NCBI GenBank assembly: GCA_019677205.1
Contig: JAAMXY010000039.1
Coordinates: 62,001-126,000, forward strand
Length of the DNA stretch: 64,000 nt
Direction: 5' to 3'
Origin: Pinguiococcus pyrenoidosus
Taxonomy: Eukaryota > Sar > Pinguiophyceae > Pinguiochrysidales > Pinguiochrysidaceae
In this document: piece after piece, positions 1-10,033 of the stretch
How the letters are laid out: each line of letters starts with the position of its first letter
How positions within the stretch are numbered: position 1 is the stretch's first letter
The notes under the pieces: generated by a model
What the model was told of the DNA's origin: nothing
The model's input: the letters and a program-made list of their open reading frames with translations, nothing else
Database searches by the model: none
Program-made: the position numbers and the translations under genes

Positions 1-66
1 AGGTGGGCAGCTGGTCCTGAACAGTCTCAAGGCCGAGGAAAGTGCTGACGAAGGGTTGTTGTGAAG

Positions 67-915
67 GTGACCGTGGAGTACTCGAAGGAGATGGCGGCGT
101 TGCAAAAGGCGTACAACTTGAAACCGTGGCAAGCTCTTGGCGCCGTTGCCATTCAGCTCCCCATCTTCATCTCCTTCTTTCTGGGTAAGATCTGATCTCT
201 CTCTCTTTCTCTCTTTATCTCTCTTTATCTCTCCTCAGTGTTTGGGTGTCGTTCCACCGTGATTCCCAATGTGATGTGTTCACTTCTGATACAACTCGCA
301 CTGGCACTGGCAGGTATGACGAATGTGGCTCGCTTCCTTGATGTCACCGAGGGCGGGATCGGCTGGATTCTGGATCTCTCCGTCCCAGATGCTACCTATG
401 CCCTGCCCATTGCCACGGCAGCTACGTAAGAACGCGCTCCATCCCTTCTCTGTGGAGTTGGTGAAGCCCCTCACGTGCAAATTTCTTCCTTCTCGCAGCT
501 TCTTCGCCCAGGCGGAGATTTCGGCGGCAACCCAGCCGCGCACGGGAACGATCGATCCGCAGACGTTCAAATGGGTTTTTCGGGGCATCGCTGGGATCAT
601 GGTTCCCATCACGGCTACTTATCCTTCCACCGTGGCGCTGTATTGGACAAGCGGTGGCATAGCTTCGGTAGCGCAGGGCCTCCTCCTTCGTACTCCCTCC
701 TTTCGGGAAGCAGCCGGATTGCCGCCGCTCCCAAAGCCGGAGCCTGTCGACCAGAAGGACCCCGCCTTTAGCGACACGTTGAACCAGATGAAGAGGGTAG
801 GTGCATCGTATGCGATTTCCGCTTGCCTGCGGGAGGAATGACTTTGCTTTGGCCGCAGGTGACGCTTGCTGCAGCCGAGGAGAGGCGAAAGCGACGAACG
901 GCAGAAACGCAATAG
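67..915 (+). CDS. OXA1: OXA1/Alb3/YidC-family membrane protein insertase (5' part missing)
   Basis: Inserts proteins into the mitochondrial inner membrane (or thylakoid, if Alb3). Four exons are visible: 67-184, 314-425, 499-796, 859-915 (stop TAG). The reading contains the family pattern: an amphipathic stretch with EMAALQKAYN, then LPIFISFFLGM, then a conserved D-L-S-V-P-D-A-T-Y-ALPI segment leading into the third transmembrane region, then a hydrophobic GIMVPITATYPSTVALYW helix and a short basic tail RRKRR. Introns begin GTAAG or GTAGG and end CAG. The first exon seems to start after a GAAG acceptor at 64-66; an in-frame TGA at 46-48 means upstream coding must lie in another exon outside the window. 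The basic C-terminal tail is short compared with the ribosome-binding tail of yeast Oxa1. It is convergent with the kinase gene, with a 165-base gap. Confidence 0.85.
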
Positions 916-1080
916 TGATTCATTGCGGCTGGGAGCGTGAGTTGCTACTCTAGCTTTGCTGTGGGCCGTCAACCCTCCTCATCGCGTAAAACTTCTGCCC
1001 CATGATGGCGACCGAGAAGAAATCGCCCAGATCTGCCATCTCATGTCACCCTAGGACTTCCCTCGACAGTCGGCAACCTC

Positions 1081-2426
1081 CTAGCTCTCGTCGTCGTCCA
1101 GATTCGCAATAAGCCTTTGCAGACGACCCGTCATGATCGCCGTGTGCACTGCCGCGCGGAATTTTCGCTTCAGATTGAACTTGTGCAGCAGTCGCAACGT
1201 GTTATCCATGCGATGCTTCGCGAGTGTGTCACTCTCCAGTTGGAGCCACGGATGCTTCAGTGCCTGTCGAGAGGTGATTCTCTTGCTCACGTCCACCGTG
1301 AGCATCCTTCTAATCAGATCTTTGGCTTCGTCGGAAATCGGATTCCAGTCCTCCTCGTAGAACCTGTATTGTCCGCGGCAGATGAGCTGGAAGAGCTTGT
1401 TCATCTTGGAGTGATGGAAAGGAGGGTATCCACAGAGGAGAATGTAAATGATGACGCCCAAGCTCCACACATCGGCGGAGACGCCGTAAGGGTCCTGCTT
1501 GATCACCTCAGGGGCGACGTAGCCCGGCGTCCCACACTTGTCCGTGACTTTTCCCCCTTCCAGCCTCTTGGCGAATCCGAAGTCTGCAATTTTCACGGCG
1601 GCTTGGCTCTCAGGACCGACCATCAGGAGGTTCTCTGGCTTCAAGTCCCGGTGGACGATGTCCGCATCGTGGAGGTACGCCAAGGTATTGAGAAGAACGA
1701 AGCAGATCTCGCGGGCATCGTTCTCGGAATAGTGATGCCTTTCCACGATGCGTTCGAAGAGTTCCCCGCCTGCCATAATCTCCGACGTCAGGTAGTAGTT
1801 GTTCTCGTCGCTGAAGAAGTCGTACACCTTGATGATGTTCGGATGACTGATGTTCATCAGAATCTCCACCTTGGGAAGCCCAAAAAGATCAGAAGAACCT
1901 CGCTGATGCCCTACTCGAGCGCACCAGGATTCCCTCACCTCTTCCATCAAGCCTTCCATGCTGTCGACCTTGCTCTTCGCCATGATCTTCAGAGCGACTT
2001 TCTTGTCGGTCCGGGTGTTCGTCGCGGCATATACCTAGTTGAGAATGAGCAAGTAAGGTATTCGTCCGCATGTTCTCCACCCGGCGGTTTCCCTCATCGT
2101 CTCCACAACTTTCCGGACGCTGCCTCCCGTGACAAGGCAGACGACTTTTCCGCTCGTCGGCAAGAGCATGTGACGCAGTGCCAAGCTGCTGGACAAAGCC
2201 TGGGCGGTCCCGAACCGGTAATCTACCCGTTTGCATGTCCGACGCCTCGACCAGTTCCGCGGATTCGGTGCCCGCCACTGCCTCCGGTTCTCCGCGTCTA
2301 TCGACTTACGTGGCCATATTGTCCCTTCCCGAGCAGGTCCGAAACCGCATCGTACTGAAAGTCGCTGTACACGGTGGGACGCTCGGCATCGGTCGCCGAG
2401 GTATCCGAGCAGAGAACTTGGCCCAT
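1081..2426 (-). CDS. Calmodulin-dependent-type Ser/Thr protein kinase, 333 aa, with N-terminal acylation motif
   Basis: CAMK-group kinase. Exons: 2426-2310, 2034-1939, 1869-1081. The start ATG at 2426 gives MGQVLC, a good N-myristoylation (Gly2) plus palmitoylation (Cys6) signature, so membrane anchoring is likely. Kinase landmarks: GKGQYG loop near residue 33, VALKI lysine near 55, VHRDLKPEN near 143, DFG near 167, GTPGYVAPE, DVWSLGV. After the catalytic domain, a basic helix (FNLKRKFRAAV) resembles the autoinhibitory/CaM-binding segment of CaMKI; no EF hands follow, so this is not a CDPK. Intron 1 (2309-2035) is canonical GTAAGT...TAG. Intron 2 (1938-1870, 69 nt) is a multiple of three with no stop, so an unspliced message would still be open. 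Divergent from the unresolved plus-strand locus. Confidence 0.88.
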
Positions 2427-2704
2427 GGCGGGAAGTTTGGTGTCTCGAAGTGCGTTCCGCTGCTCAGCGCTTTCCACAGATGGCGCGTCGAGAATGCGTT
2501 CCGAGGGCGCCCAAAGCAGCTGCAGAGCTTAGGTCCGACCTGCCGAGATGCCGAAATGTGACCAGTGATTGATTCCCTTCGAGGCTTGCGCTGCGCTCCC
2601 ATTCACGGGAGCGCGGCTCCAGCCTGTCATCTTCTAGTGGCTACCACGCCCATAGGCTTGCCTCTCAAAAAGAGTTTCCGCGCTGGGGAGGTATTCCCGA
2701 GCCA

Positions 2705-3883
2705 ATGACGCAGCAAGACCTGCATTTCGACGTGTTACGGGGACAAATCGTTCCCCCGGAAGAATCCACCACCCAGGTTGCTGCAGAAAAGTCCCGTTTC
2801 ACCGGGGCTATCTTTGCGCGCAGCAGCAAACTGCGATGAAGGAAACCCAGACTCAAGTGTTCCCCTACCACATCCATTGGTGCGCGGCGCACCTGTGTAC
2901 CGGCTTGCTTACAGGTTCCCCAACCCATGGCATGGCGCCGTTCCCGAGGCAGTCCAAAACCCCACGCACCGGTCCTCGTCGGCTCGATTCCCGAGTTCGT
3001 GAAGTGGAAATCTGCTGTGCTTCAGCCTGTGCTTCGGTGAGGACAGTCCCGACTTGATCATCTTCCCGGAGATTCGACAGGAAGAGCCGAGCACAGAAGC
3101 ACAGAGACTTGTCTCCAGATCCGGGAATCAAGCTTTTAGAGCCGCGCCGGCCCTTCTGCGCTTCTCTTGCAGCTTTCCATCGTCCTTGATTTGTTCTCAC
3201 CACCATCATGATGCGCTGAGACGACGAGATGCTTCAGATGGTGGCCGACTATCATCGGCATGCGACATGTTACCATGCAGGCGGAAAGCATCAAAGATTC
3301 ACCCTCGCCATGGCGATTGCCGTGGTGGACCCTGCGAGCTCCTTTCTAGCGAAGGATGTGGAAACATGACGCACTTCCTCCGGGAGCGGAATTCTGGATC
3401 CCTCCGCGTCCTTTGCCATCGGGACCAGTCGACCGCAGCTTCTGCGGAGGCTGGATTGAGAGTGCTGTGGCCGCCTCGTTCCATCGATCTCTCCACCTCG
3501 CCGCGAGTTGGAGGGAAGCGAGTTGCCACAAAGCCAAGTGTGAAAGGCGCAGACATGGATGGCGCTGGCTTCCTCGGGTTCATACCATCCAGCCTTCCAA
3601 CGTTTCGATAGGCGACACGCTCGGGCGACTTCGTCAACCACGCAGACTTGAAGTACCGCTTCGGCAGCACCCATGTCGTCTCGATCTTTCCCTGCTCTTG
3701 AAACTAGGCGAGGCAGAAGAAGGGGCTTGGAAGCCATTCTTAATAACTATGGGTTCTGCTCTTCCGTCTTGTCCCGGAACTTATCCTGAAGGAGCTTCGC
3801 CGACATGGAATCGGTCCAGAGACACTATCTGAGATCCGCCAAAGCGCCGTCTCAATCTCAAAAAGATTGAGAGCGCTCTCATG
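2705..3883 (+). other. Probable plus-strand multi-exon gene or pseudogene, not resolved
   Basis: No confident model. The interval sits exactly where the strand-alternation pattern predicts a plus-strand gene. Fragments that read like protein: an ATG at 2705 opening a 44-codon frame (MTQQDLHFDVLRG...) to TGA 2837; a frame around 2960-3035 ending near a good donor CG/GTGAGG at 3036; a pyrimidine-rich acceptor ending CTTGCAG at about 3171; a frame at 3610-3690 beginning GDFVNHADLKYRFG after a GATAG acceptor; and a terminal frame to TGA 3881-3883 (IRQSAVSISKRLRALS). These frames are not mutually compatible with simple splicing that I can see, so either several introns are missed or the locus is decayed. 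I recognise no family. If the last stop is right it lies 20 bases from the stop of the convergent arrestin gene. Confidence 0.3.
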
Positions 3884-3903
3884 ACGTAGCTGAAATGGAT
3901 CCG

Positions 3904-6140
3904 CTAAGTGTCGATGATCGCTCTTTCGACTCTGCTTCGCTCCCACTTGTCGGTGGCATCTAGGATCACTTCAATGTTTTCGGGGTCCGCCAGCCCCGAC
4001 GAAACCATCGCGATCGCCACGTCAGCCTTCGCGAAGGAGCAAGCATGCATTGCCGCTACGACATGAGAAGTAGTGAGGTTCGTCGGGTTTGCCTGCGACA
4101 AAGCCGCGGCCAACTCCCTCGCGATGGACGGCTGCTCGAGGGAGAAGGACACATTGCGCAAGACCATCGCTACCTCGTCCGGGCCGAGTGCGGCCGCCTC
4201 TCCCGGATGGTGAAGTACCCAGTCTGCAACTGCTCGCCGCGTATCGCCCATGCTCATGTCGTTCAGCAGCTCGCGGAACGTCCGCGGATCGCCGGTCTTC
4301 GCCTCCCCGACCACCACGGCGTCGACAACAACGGGATGCGGTGGCGCATCCCAAACGATGCTGACGGGCTGGAACTGGAGGTCTTCTTGACCTACGACTG
4401 TCGCATTGTCATCCTCCCGAATCCAGATATTGACGACCTCGCCGGCAGGAGCTACTGAGGCAACGCCCGCGATGTCTTCCTCCCCAGTGATCGTCGGAAA
4501 GAACGGATTCCGCGCGAGGGACAGATGCGCCTGCTCCTTGATACTCCAGTACTTGCCCAGCACGTCGCTTGATCTCGTAGGGGATCTCAGTTCAACCATT
4601 GGCGGCACTTCGGTGAGCAGTTCGGGGTAGGGCGCAGCCGGGGAGATCATGATCGGAATGAGCACGTCGGTGGCGGAACCGCAGCCCATGTTGCCAAGGA
4701 TCTTGAGCTTGGCGTGGAGGGCGTACGTCCACAGGAGCGGATCACGCGCCGCAGTCTGACTGCCGGAAGCTCCGAAAAAGCTCGGTTGAAGCTGGGGCAC
4801 GCGGTAGTCGCTGTCTTTCCCGTTGACAATCAGCGTCTCTCCCGGCGCGACATTGCACTTCACAATTTCGTGCTCAACGAATATCGTAGAACTGTGGCTG
4901 CTATACTTGGACGTCACTTGCCGCAGAATCGCCCGGCGCACGAAGATCCGGCACTCTGACGTCGACTGCGCCTGGTTTTCCGCGACGACTTCGAAGCCGA
5001 ATGGCTCTCCCGAGGCGAAGGCTTGCCGATCGACGGTAAGCTTCACCGTCACTTCGCCGTCGTGGCCACACATGCATCCGCAGCAGTCACAGGTGCTGGC
5101 CTCTTCGCTTAGGGTCGTGAATGCAGGCCCAAGCAGCGAAAGCTTCGGCAGGGGCCGATTGGGAAGGACCGAGATGGCCCGTTTGGTGGAGGGATCCAGC
5201 CAGAATGCCTTATCGATGTTGGCATAGATCTCGTAGCGAACAAAGCACCGCACGCCAGGCACGATCTCCGCGGATCCAGGGGCGTCGACGCGAAGAGTGA
5301 AGACGAACGGGTACACATGTCGCCCGGCGGGGAGGACTGCTTTCTTGTTGGGCTCCGGAAAGGCTTTGTCTTCGTTCATGTCCGCCGGCGCCCGATAGGC
5401 CTGGACGTAGACATCATTCTTCCCGATCCAGTCTGCCTTTCTTAGGTTATTGGCGCGAAGAGCCTGCAGCCGCAGGATGTGGGTCGCCATCCCTGCGTTT
5501 TCTCCGGCCTTCACGAAGAACTTCTCCAGCGGCACGACGTCGGCTGCCAAAGTGACCGTGGATTCCGCGCCATCCTCGCCACGTGCTGGCTTTCCCTTCC
5601 TCATCAGCTGCAGCGTCACTTCTCCATCGCACTCCGTCAGCTCCCGCGCATCCACCAGGACTTCGCCCAGCAAATCATCCCTCTTGCCAAAGTCGTAGTC
5701 CATCACGCGGATTACCAGCTTCAGGGAGCTGTCAAGCTCCCTCTCCTCGACCGGCATGAACATGACGCCGTCTCCGGCCGCGTGTCCGAACACCGCATCG
5801 GATCCGGCTCCGTCAAGCATCGCCGTGTTGAAGTAGTTGCCGAACATGGTGAAGCGCTCCTCCTGGTAGACCTTGTAGCCGTCGAAGTCGCGGCGGTTGT
5901 CGCCGCTGCCCTCCGACCAGTGCGAGCGGCCATAGCCTCGCAATCGTACGCGAACAGCGCGGCAGTTGATGTCATTCCTGGTCTCCAGAATCACCTGAAC
6001 GAAAACGGGGGTGAAATGCGAAGAGTTGGGCCTTCACCGCAGAGGATTTCACGGCGCACCTCTCCGCGGACCACCTCTCCAGCGTAGTACACGCCGCTCG
6101 GGCGCTCCAGCTGGATTCTGAACTGCGCGACGTCGGGCAT
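3904..6140 (-). CDS. Arrestin-domain protein with C2-like sequence inserted in the N-lobe, 723 aa
   Basis: Adaptor of the arrestin/ADC family, probably linking membranes to trafficking. Exons 6140-6060 and 5994-3904; the 65-base intron (6059-5995) has a GTGCGC donor and TTCAG acceptor. Splicing restores the arrestin start, AGEVVRGEV then CRAVRVRLRGYGRSHW. The arrestin fold resumes at LPAGRHVYPFVFTL and continues to an arrestin-C lobe with DCCGCMCGHDGEV, WTYALHAKLKI and final IPIMI strands. Between the two N-lobe parts (about residues 70-210) lie C2-type signatures: LKLVIRVMDYDFGKRDDLLGEV and, after it, LRANNLRKADWIGKNDVYV. The C-terminal 110 residues are helical and end KWERSRVERAIIDT; they resemble a DUF4476-like helical repeat but this is a guess. 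Stop at 3904. Confidence 0.8.
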
Positions 6141-6862
6141 TGTCGTTCAAGAGATCCGAGGCGTGCTTTTTGGGGGTCTGAAGCGCGTTTGTGTACGCGT
6201 GAGGCGCACGTTTTCGGGCGTGAAGATACGGAGTCCGGCGCAAGGGCTGTCTCGAGACTCTTTATCCAGCTGTGCTTCAGCTTACCGACTATGAGATCTC
6301 ATTTGAGTTCACCAGCGCCGAGGTTTTGGACTGCGCGCCAGAGGTGTGATGAAGTGGCAGTTTGTCGCCTCTCGAGTCAACATATAGCAGCTGAAACGAG
6401 GATCGCGCGGTTTGCGTCGCTGAAAGGGCGTGTCGTGGCCTTTGCGAGGCTCTCCGGAGCGGACTGTATGGGCGCTCCGGGAGCCCGCGCGCTTCTCGCG
6501 GTTTTGTCTTGTATTCGTATCGTACAGCCACTGGAGCGCGGATTGCTGGTCTAGCGGCAGTTGCTCGCTTTCTGTGGTCTGATTTGGGACGACCATCTCG
6601 CCATCTGTGAGAGCCTTCGACTTCTGGTGCTCGCGACTTGTGCGGCTGTTCAACGCCTTCCTGCGCCCCAGCACCTCATGATGGACCGGAGGACGCGAAG
6701 ATGCGCTCAATGCCCAGTGCGACGGAAAGCGACTCGAGTGCTCCCTGCCATTCATTTGTGAAAAGAATACAACAAGTATCTTCCACCGCCGACCACGGTT
6801 CCGGCCAACGAACTCGGCGTTTTTGTGCGCCAAAGCGGAGAGGAAGACAACCCACAGCAGCG
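6141..6862. promoter_or_regulatory. Shared head-to-head promoter interval (arrestin / coiled-coil gene)
   Basis: 722 bases between two divergent starts. No convincing ORF: the overlapping frames here have no family resemblance. It holds no obvious TATA box; AT content is only moderately raised near 6280-6300. Assigned as a promoter region from gene orientation alone. Confidence 0.4.
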
Positions 6863-7881
6863 ATGACGCAGCGAAGCCGAGAGCTGGGCTGGGGATTCCC
6901 GACGCCTCACGAGCGTTCGGCGCTGGATACGTACAATTCGCTGGAGGACATCAACATGCGGCATTTCTTCGAAGATGAACACCGCCAAAAGCTGCTGTAC
7001 CGGACGGGGCAGGTGCGGTTCTTCCTTGGCTGCAGCGACTCGACGCCTTCGTAGGGCGTGCAGTAAGGCGCTCCTTGTCGTGCAGATCAATCGAGCAGGC
7101 CAGCTCATCGACCTCGAGCGAAACAAGCGCAAGATCATCATTCTACAGAAGGAGTTCCAAAAGGCGGAGGCCGCACAGCTGCGGAAAAGGAAGGAGGAAG
7201 ACGACATTCGGTACGTCCGCCAGGGGTTCCGCAGCCGCAGAACAAGCGTAGACAGCATAACGAAGCTCCGCCAAAAGGGAGAAGGTCCGAAAGGAGCGCT
7301 TCACACTCATAGAGGAGATAAAGAGAGACGAGCTCCGGCGTCGCATCCGGGATGACAGGAGCATCAGGTTCGCAAGACACAAAAGGAAAACAAAAGAGAA
7401 GCGACTGGATCGCTGCCGCCACAATCCGCCAGCATCGTCTCACTCTTCCCACACCGCAGACGGGAGATTGTTCGGATCGGCCTCCAAGCACAGGGTACTC
7501 TTACGTCGCGCATCATTCGCCAGCCGAGGTCACGGAACGGGCAGATGTCAAGCCTATCGGAGAAGAAGCCGACGTTCGCATTTGCCAAGGCAGACAACGT
7601 CTCGATGCGGACAGGGAAGGGAGACGGAAGCACGCTCGCGAAGGTCTCTCGGGAGTCCTTGTCCGGAGATGCGAGAAAGAAAAGAGACCTCTGCGAGGAG
7701 AGCTGTGGCTGACCCCTTCGGCATTCCCAAAAGACCCGGAAAACGGATGTGGCAGGTTGAGGATGCAAGGAGGGCTGCTGGCATTCGTGAAGAACAGCGC
7801 TTCTTACGTCACCGTTTCCCCACCCCACGGCTAAGCCGACAGCTTGCAGACACTTCTGGGAAGGTCCACAAGGCCCTCTGA
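6863..7881 (+). CDS. Charged coiled-coil protein of unknown function, 296 aa in the simplest model
   Basis: Exons 6863-7012, 7086-7210, 7266-7881. The N-terminal half is a highly charged helix (LERNKRKIIILQKEFQ..., KREKVRKERFTLIEE) of the kind common in axonemal or centriolar proteins; I do not recognise the family. Introns are GTGCGG...GTGCAG and GTACGT...CGAAG. From about 7368 to 7712 the chosen frame gives Arg/Ser-rich low-quality protein, while the neighbouring frame reads much better (EIVRIGLQAQGTLTSRIIRQ..., ending at TGA 7710); the chosen frame again reads well from about 7713 (ADPFGIPKRPGKRMW) to TAA-free end and TGA 7879-7881. Two compensating indels or an unseen intron pair may be involved. 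The last 51 coding bases overlap the opposite-strand reductase gene. Confidence 0.6.
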
Positions 7882-9692
7882 AAGATCCCAGAGAACCTTG
7901 GCCTTTCCGGGCTCCTTAGCCTCCCGGCTGATTTCTACCGCCTCAAACGTGTGCTTGCCGGGCCTGCTATTCGAATAGAAGAGACCATTCGCCTCCGAGG
8001 TGCCTAGGCTGGGAGCTGGAAGGGCATTAGCACCCGTGTCGATCGCGTGCCGATGCCACGCTCATCCGTACCTATGCAAGCGGCTAGGAGACAGTCACCT
8101 CCAAAGTCAACGGTCTCCGCGACCCTTGCAATGTTGTATGCCACAAAGTCAAAGGCCTTGATGAAGAGAGGCTTCTGGTTTCTGAATAGCCCCGTCTAGC
8201 GTGTGATGGGAGTCTGTCATGAGGCCCTCGCGTGGCTCGAGGACACAAAGCAATCGCGTACCCTCGTGATCAAGCCCGGGCTGAGTGCCACGACCGTGGT
8301 GTCGCTCTTGCTGGCGGCGCATCTCGCAGCGGCTTCTTCCATGAACAAGATGTTGCACAGCTTGGAATCCTTGTAGACTTTGTCCGCGTCAAACTGCCCC
8401 CCGTCAATCATATCAAAGAGCGGCCCTCCCTTGATGCCGGCCATGTCGCCAAGCGCTGCGACAGAACCCACGTTGCCCCCCGGCGTCTCCGGATCATGCA
8501 CTTGGGAAGCTGTAACCACAAGTCGCTTTTGGACCGGCTTGGCATCCTCCGCCTTTGAACCCTCGCATCTCAGCTCGGGCATCAAAAGATTCGCCAGCAA
8601 GAAATGCCCCAAGTGGTTGACTCCGACGGTCTCTTCAAACCCGTCTTTAGTCCTGGCGAGGTCGTTGGCTTCTGCTGCAAGCAATTTGGGCTTGGGATCG
8701 TTCTTTGCGTACCTGCTCGGAACCTTGAGCGCCGTGTCGGGTGCGACCCCCGCGTTGAGCGCCAGGACGTGCAACGGCCCCTTCATGCTCCTCCCCCGGT
8801 GCGGACCTTCTTCCTCCCAAGCGCCCACGAACCTCCGGATGCTACTCAAGGACGCAAGATCGCAAGCCTACGGAAGGAGCGCGACGAGCTTCAAGAAATC
8901 GGTTCGCCTCCATCGCCAAAGGACAAGGGATTACCATCGGTACAGCTCGGCCGACGCCCGCTCCTGGAACGTAAGCCTCGGCTTCTGCCGTGATCATCCT
9001 GCAGACCTCCTCGGCCTTCTCCATGGTTCGGCAGGGGACCGTGACGATGTGGCCTCTTTTCACCAGCTTCGCAGCTGCATCCCGCCCAATGCCGCTGCTT
9101 GCCCCGGTCATGATGATGTTGAGCGGTGGTGCATTCGGGTCCTGTGAAACCCGGCTTGTCAATGCGAAGGACAACGCTCTTCGGTACATGCTGCTGCATA
9201 CCACTTCGGTGAGATAGTCCTGCGGCCCAATGTTCGGATCCCTATCCGGAAATTTCCGCGCCTGCGCCAAAGCGTTGGCTGGATTTTGCAGCAGAGCTGC
9301 CAGTCCCACCTAAGGACAAACCAACGATGCGAAGTTACGTCTTGGGAACCTTTTCTTGGGGGGGGGGGCGGGTCTCTCCACTTTCAACGCAGCCATGGAA
9401 ACCATTTTTAAGTGAGTGTCCTCAACAGCAGGTGAAAGCTGTCTGTGCCACTGGAGATATATCTTTGGCAGCCAGTGGTTCGGCTTCAAGTGCGCTGCTG
9501 CATTTCGAGCGCGTGATCGTCTCCAACTCTAGCTTAGCGAAAGGGAGAGGACCGCCATATGCTTACCGAAGCTTGGCCCAGGCCTTCCAGGGCCTCTCGA
9601 CGACTTCCGGCCGGAAGTCGGAGGGAGTTGGCAGCCGGCATCGCCAAGAGGACGCCAACGACAGCGCGAAAGCAAGCGTGAATCGCTGGCAT
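7831..9692 (-). CDS. POR: Protochlorophyllide oxidoreductase-like short-chain dehydrogenase, plastid-targeted, 467 aa
   Basis: Light-dependent POR reduces protochlorophyllide with NADPH in chlorophyll synthesis. Exons: 9692-9567, 9309-8935, 8867-8262, 8195-8072, 8003-7831. Motifs: TGASSGIG nucleotide loop, DLASLSSIRRF, NAGVAPD, GFEETVGVNHLGHFLLANLL, the POR-specific DPETPGGNVGS, DGGQFDADKVYKDSKLCN (catalytic Tyr and Lys), and a C-terminal FIKAFDFVAYNIARVAETVDFGG. The first exon encodes a hydrophobic signal-like leader (VVGVLLAMPAANS) before a basic stretch, consistent with complex-plastid targeting, though the residue after the likely cleavage is not Phe. The spacer between leader and domain is longer than in plant POR and the overall sequence is divergent, so a POR-like paralogue is possible. 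Its stop (TAG 7833-7831) lies inside the convergent gene. Confidence 0.82.
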
Positions 9693-10033
9693 GCTTGCTG
9701 GCCACAAGCGCTTCACTGCCTCGGTGAGGTGGCTCTCAAGGCCAAGCCAGGGACTCCAGTTCTGGAAGCACGGCAAAAGGAACCGCGTCGAAGCCTTGTG
9801 GGGGCCGGAGACGCCGGCGATGTGCAAGGTGCGTTCGTGCGTATCCAGCTGTAGCACGCGAGATCAATCACCCAAATCCTGAAGCTCTTCTTATTGTTTT
9901 TGAAACGATCGAATTAAGACTGGTTTTCGCTGACCGGCTTGGGAGTGGCGTTTTCGAAATGGAGCGTGGAAGTGCAAGTTGGCCGCGGGCCACAAGCCCG
10001 CGAGTGACGCAGTCTGTCACGCGATCGGCCACC
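9693..10033. promoter_or_regulatory. Shared head-to-head promoter interval (POR / SEC62)
   Basis: 341 bases between divergent starts. A T/A-rich patch (TTATTGTTTTTGAAACG) lies near 9890-9905, about 130 bases before the SEC62 ATG. No gene seen. Confidence 0.4.

Noticed and set aside
190-240. CT-rich tract as possible transposon or telomeric repeat
   Set aside because: It is inside the first OXA1 intron and acts as an ordinary pyrimidine-rich intron sequence.
2035-2309. Minus-strand frame LPTSGKVVCLVTGGSVRKVVE, resembling the end of a serine/threonine dehydratase
   Set aside because: It lies entirely within intron 1 of the kinase gene, with GTAAGT donor and TAG acceptor, and the exon join restores the GKGQYGHV glycine loop. 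The similarity is short and likely accidental.
1117-2358. 413-codon plus-strand open frame antisense to the kinase
   Set aside because: It is a shadow of GC-rich kinase codons; composition is His/Val/Arg-rich and no domain is recognisable.
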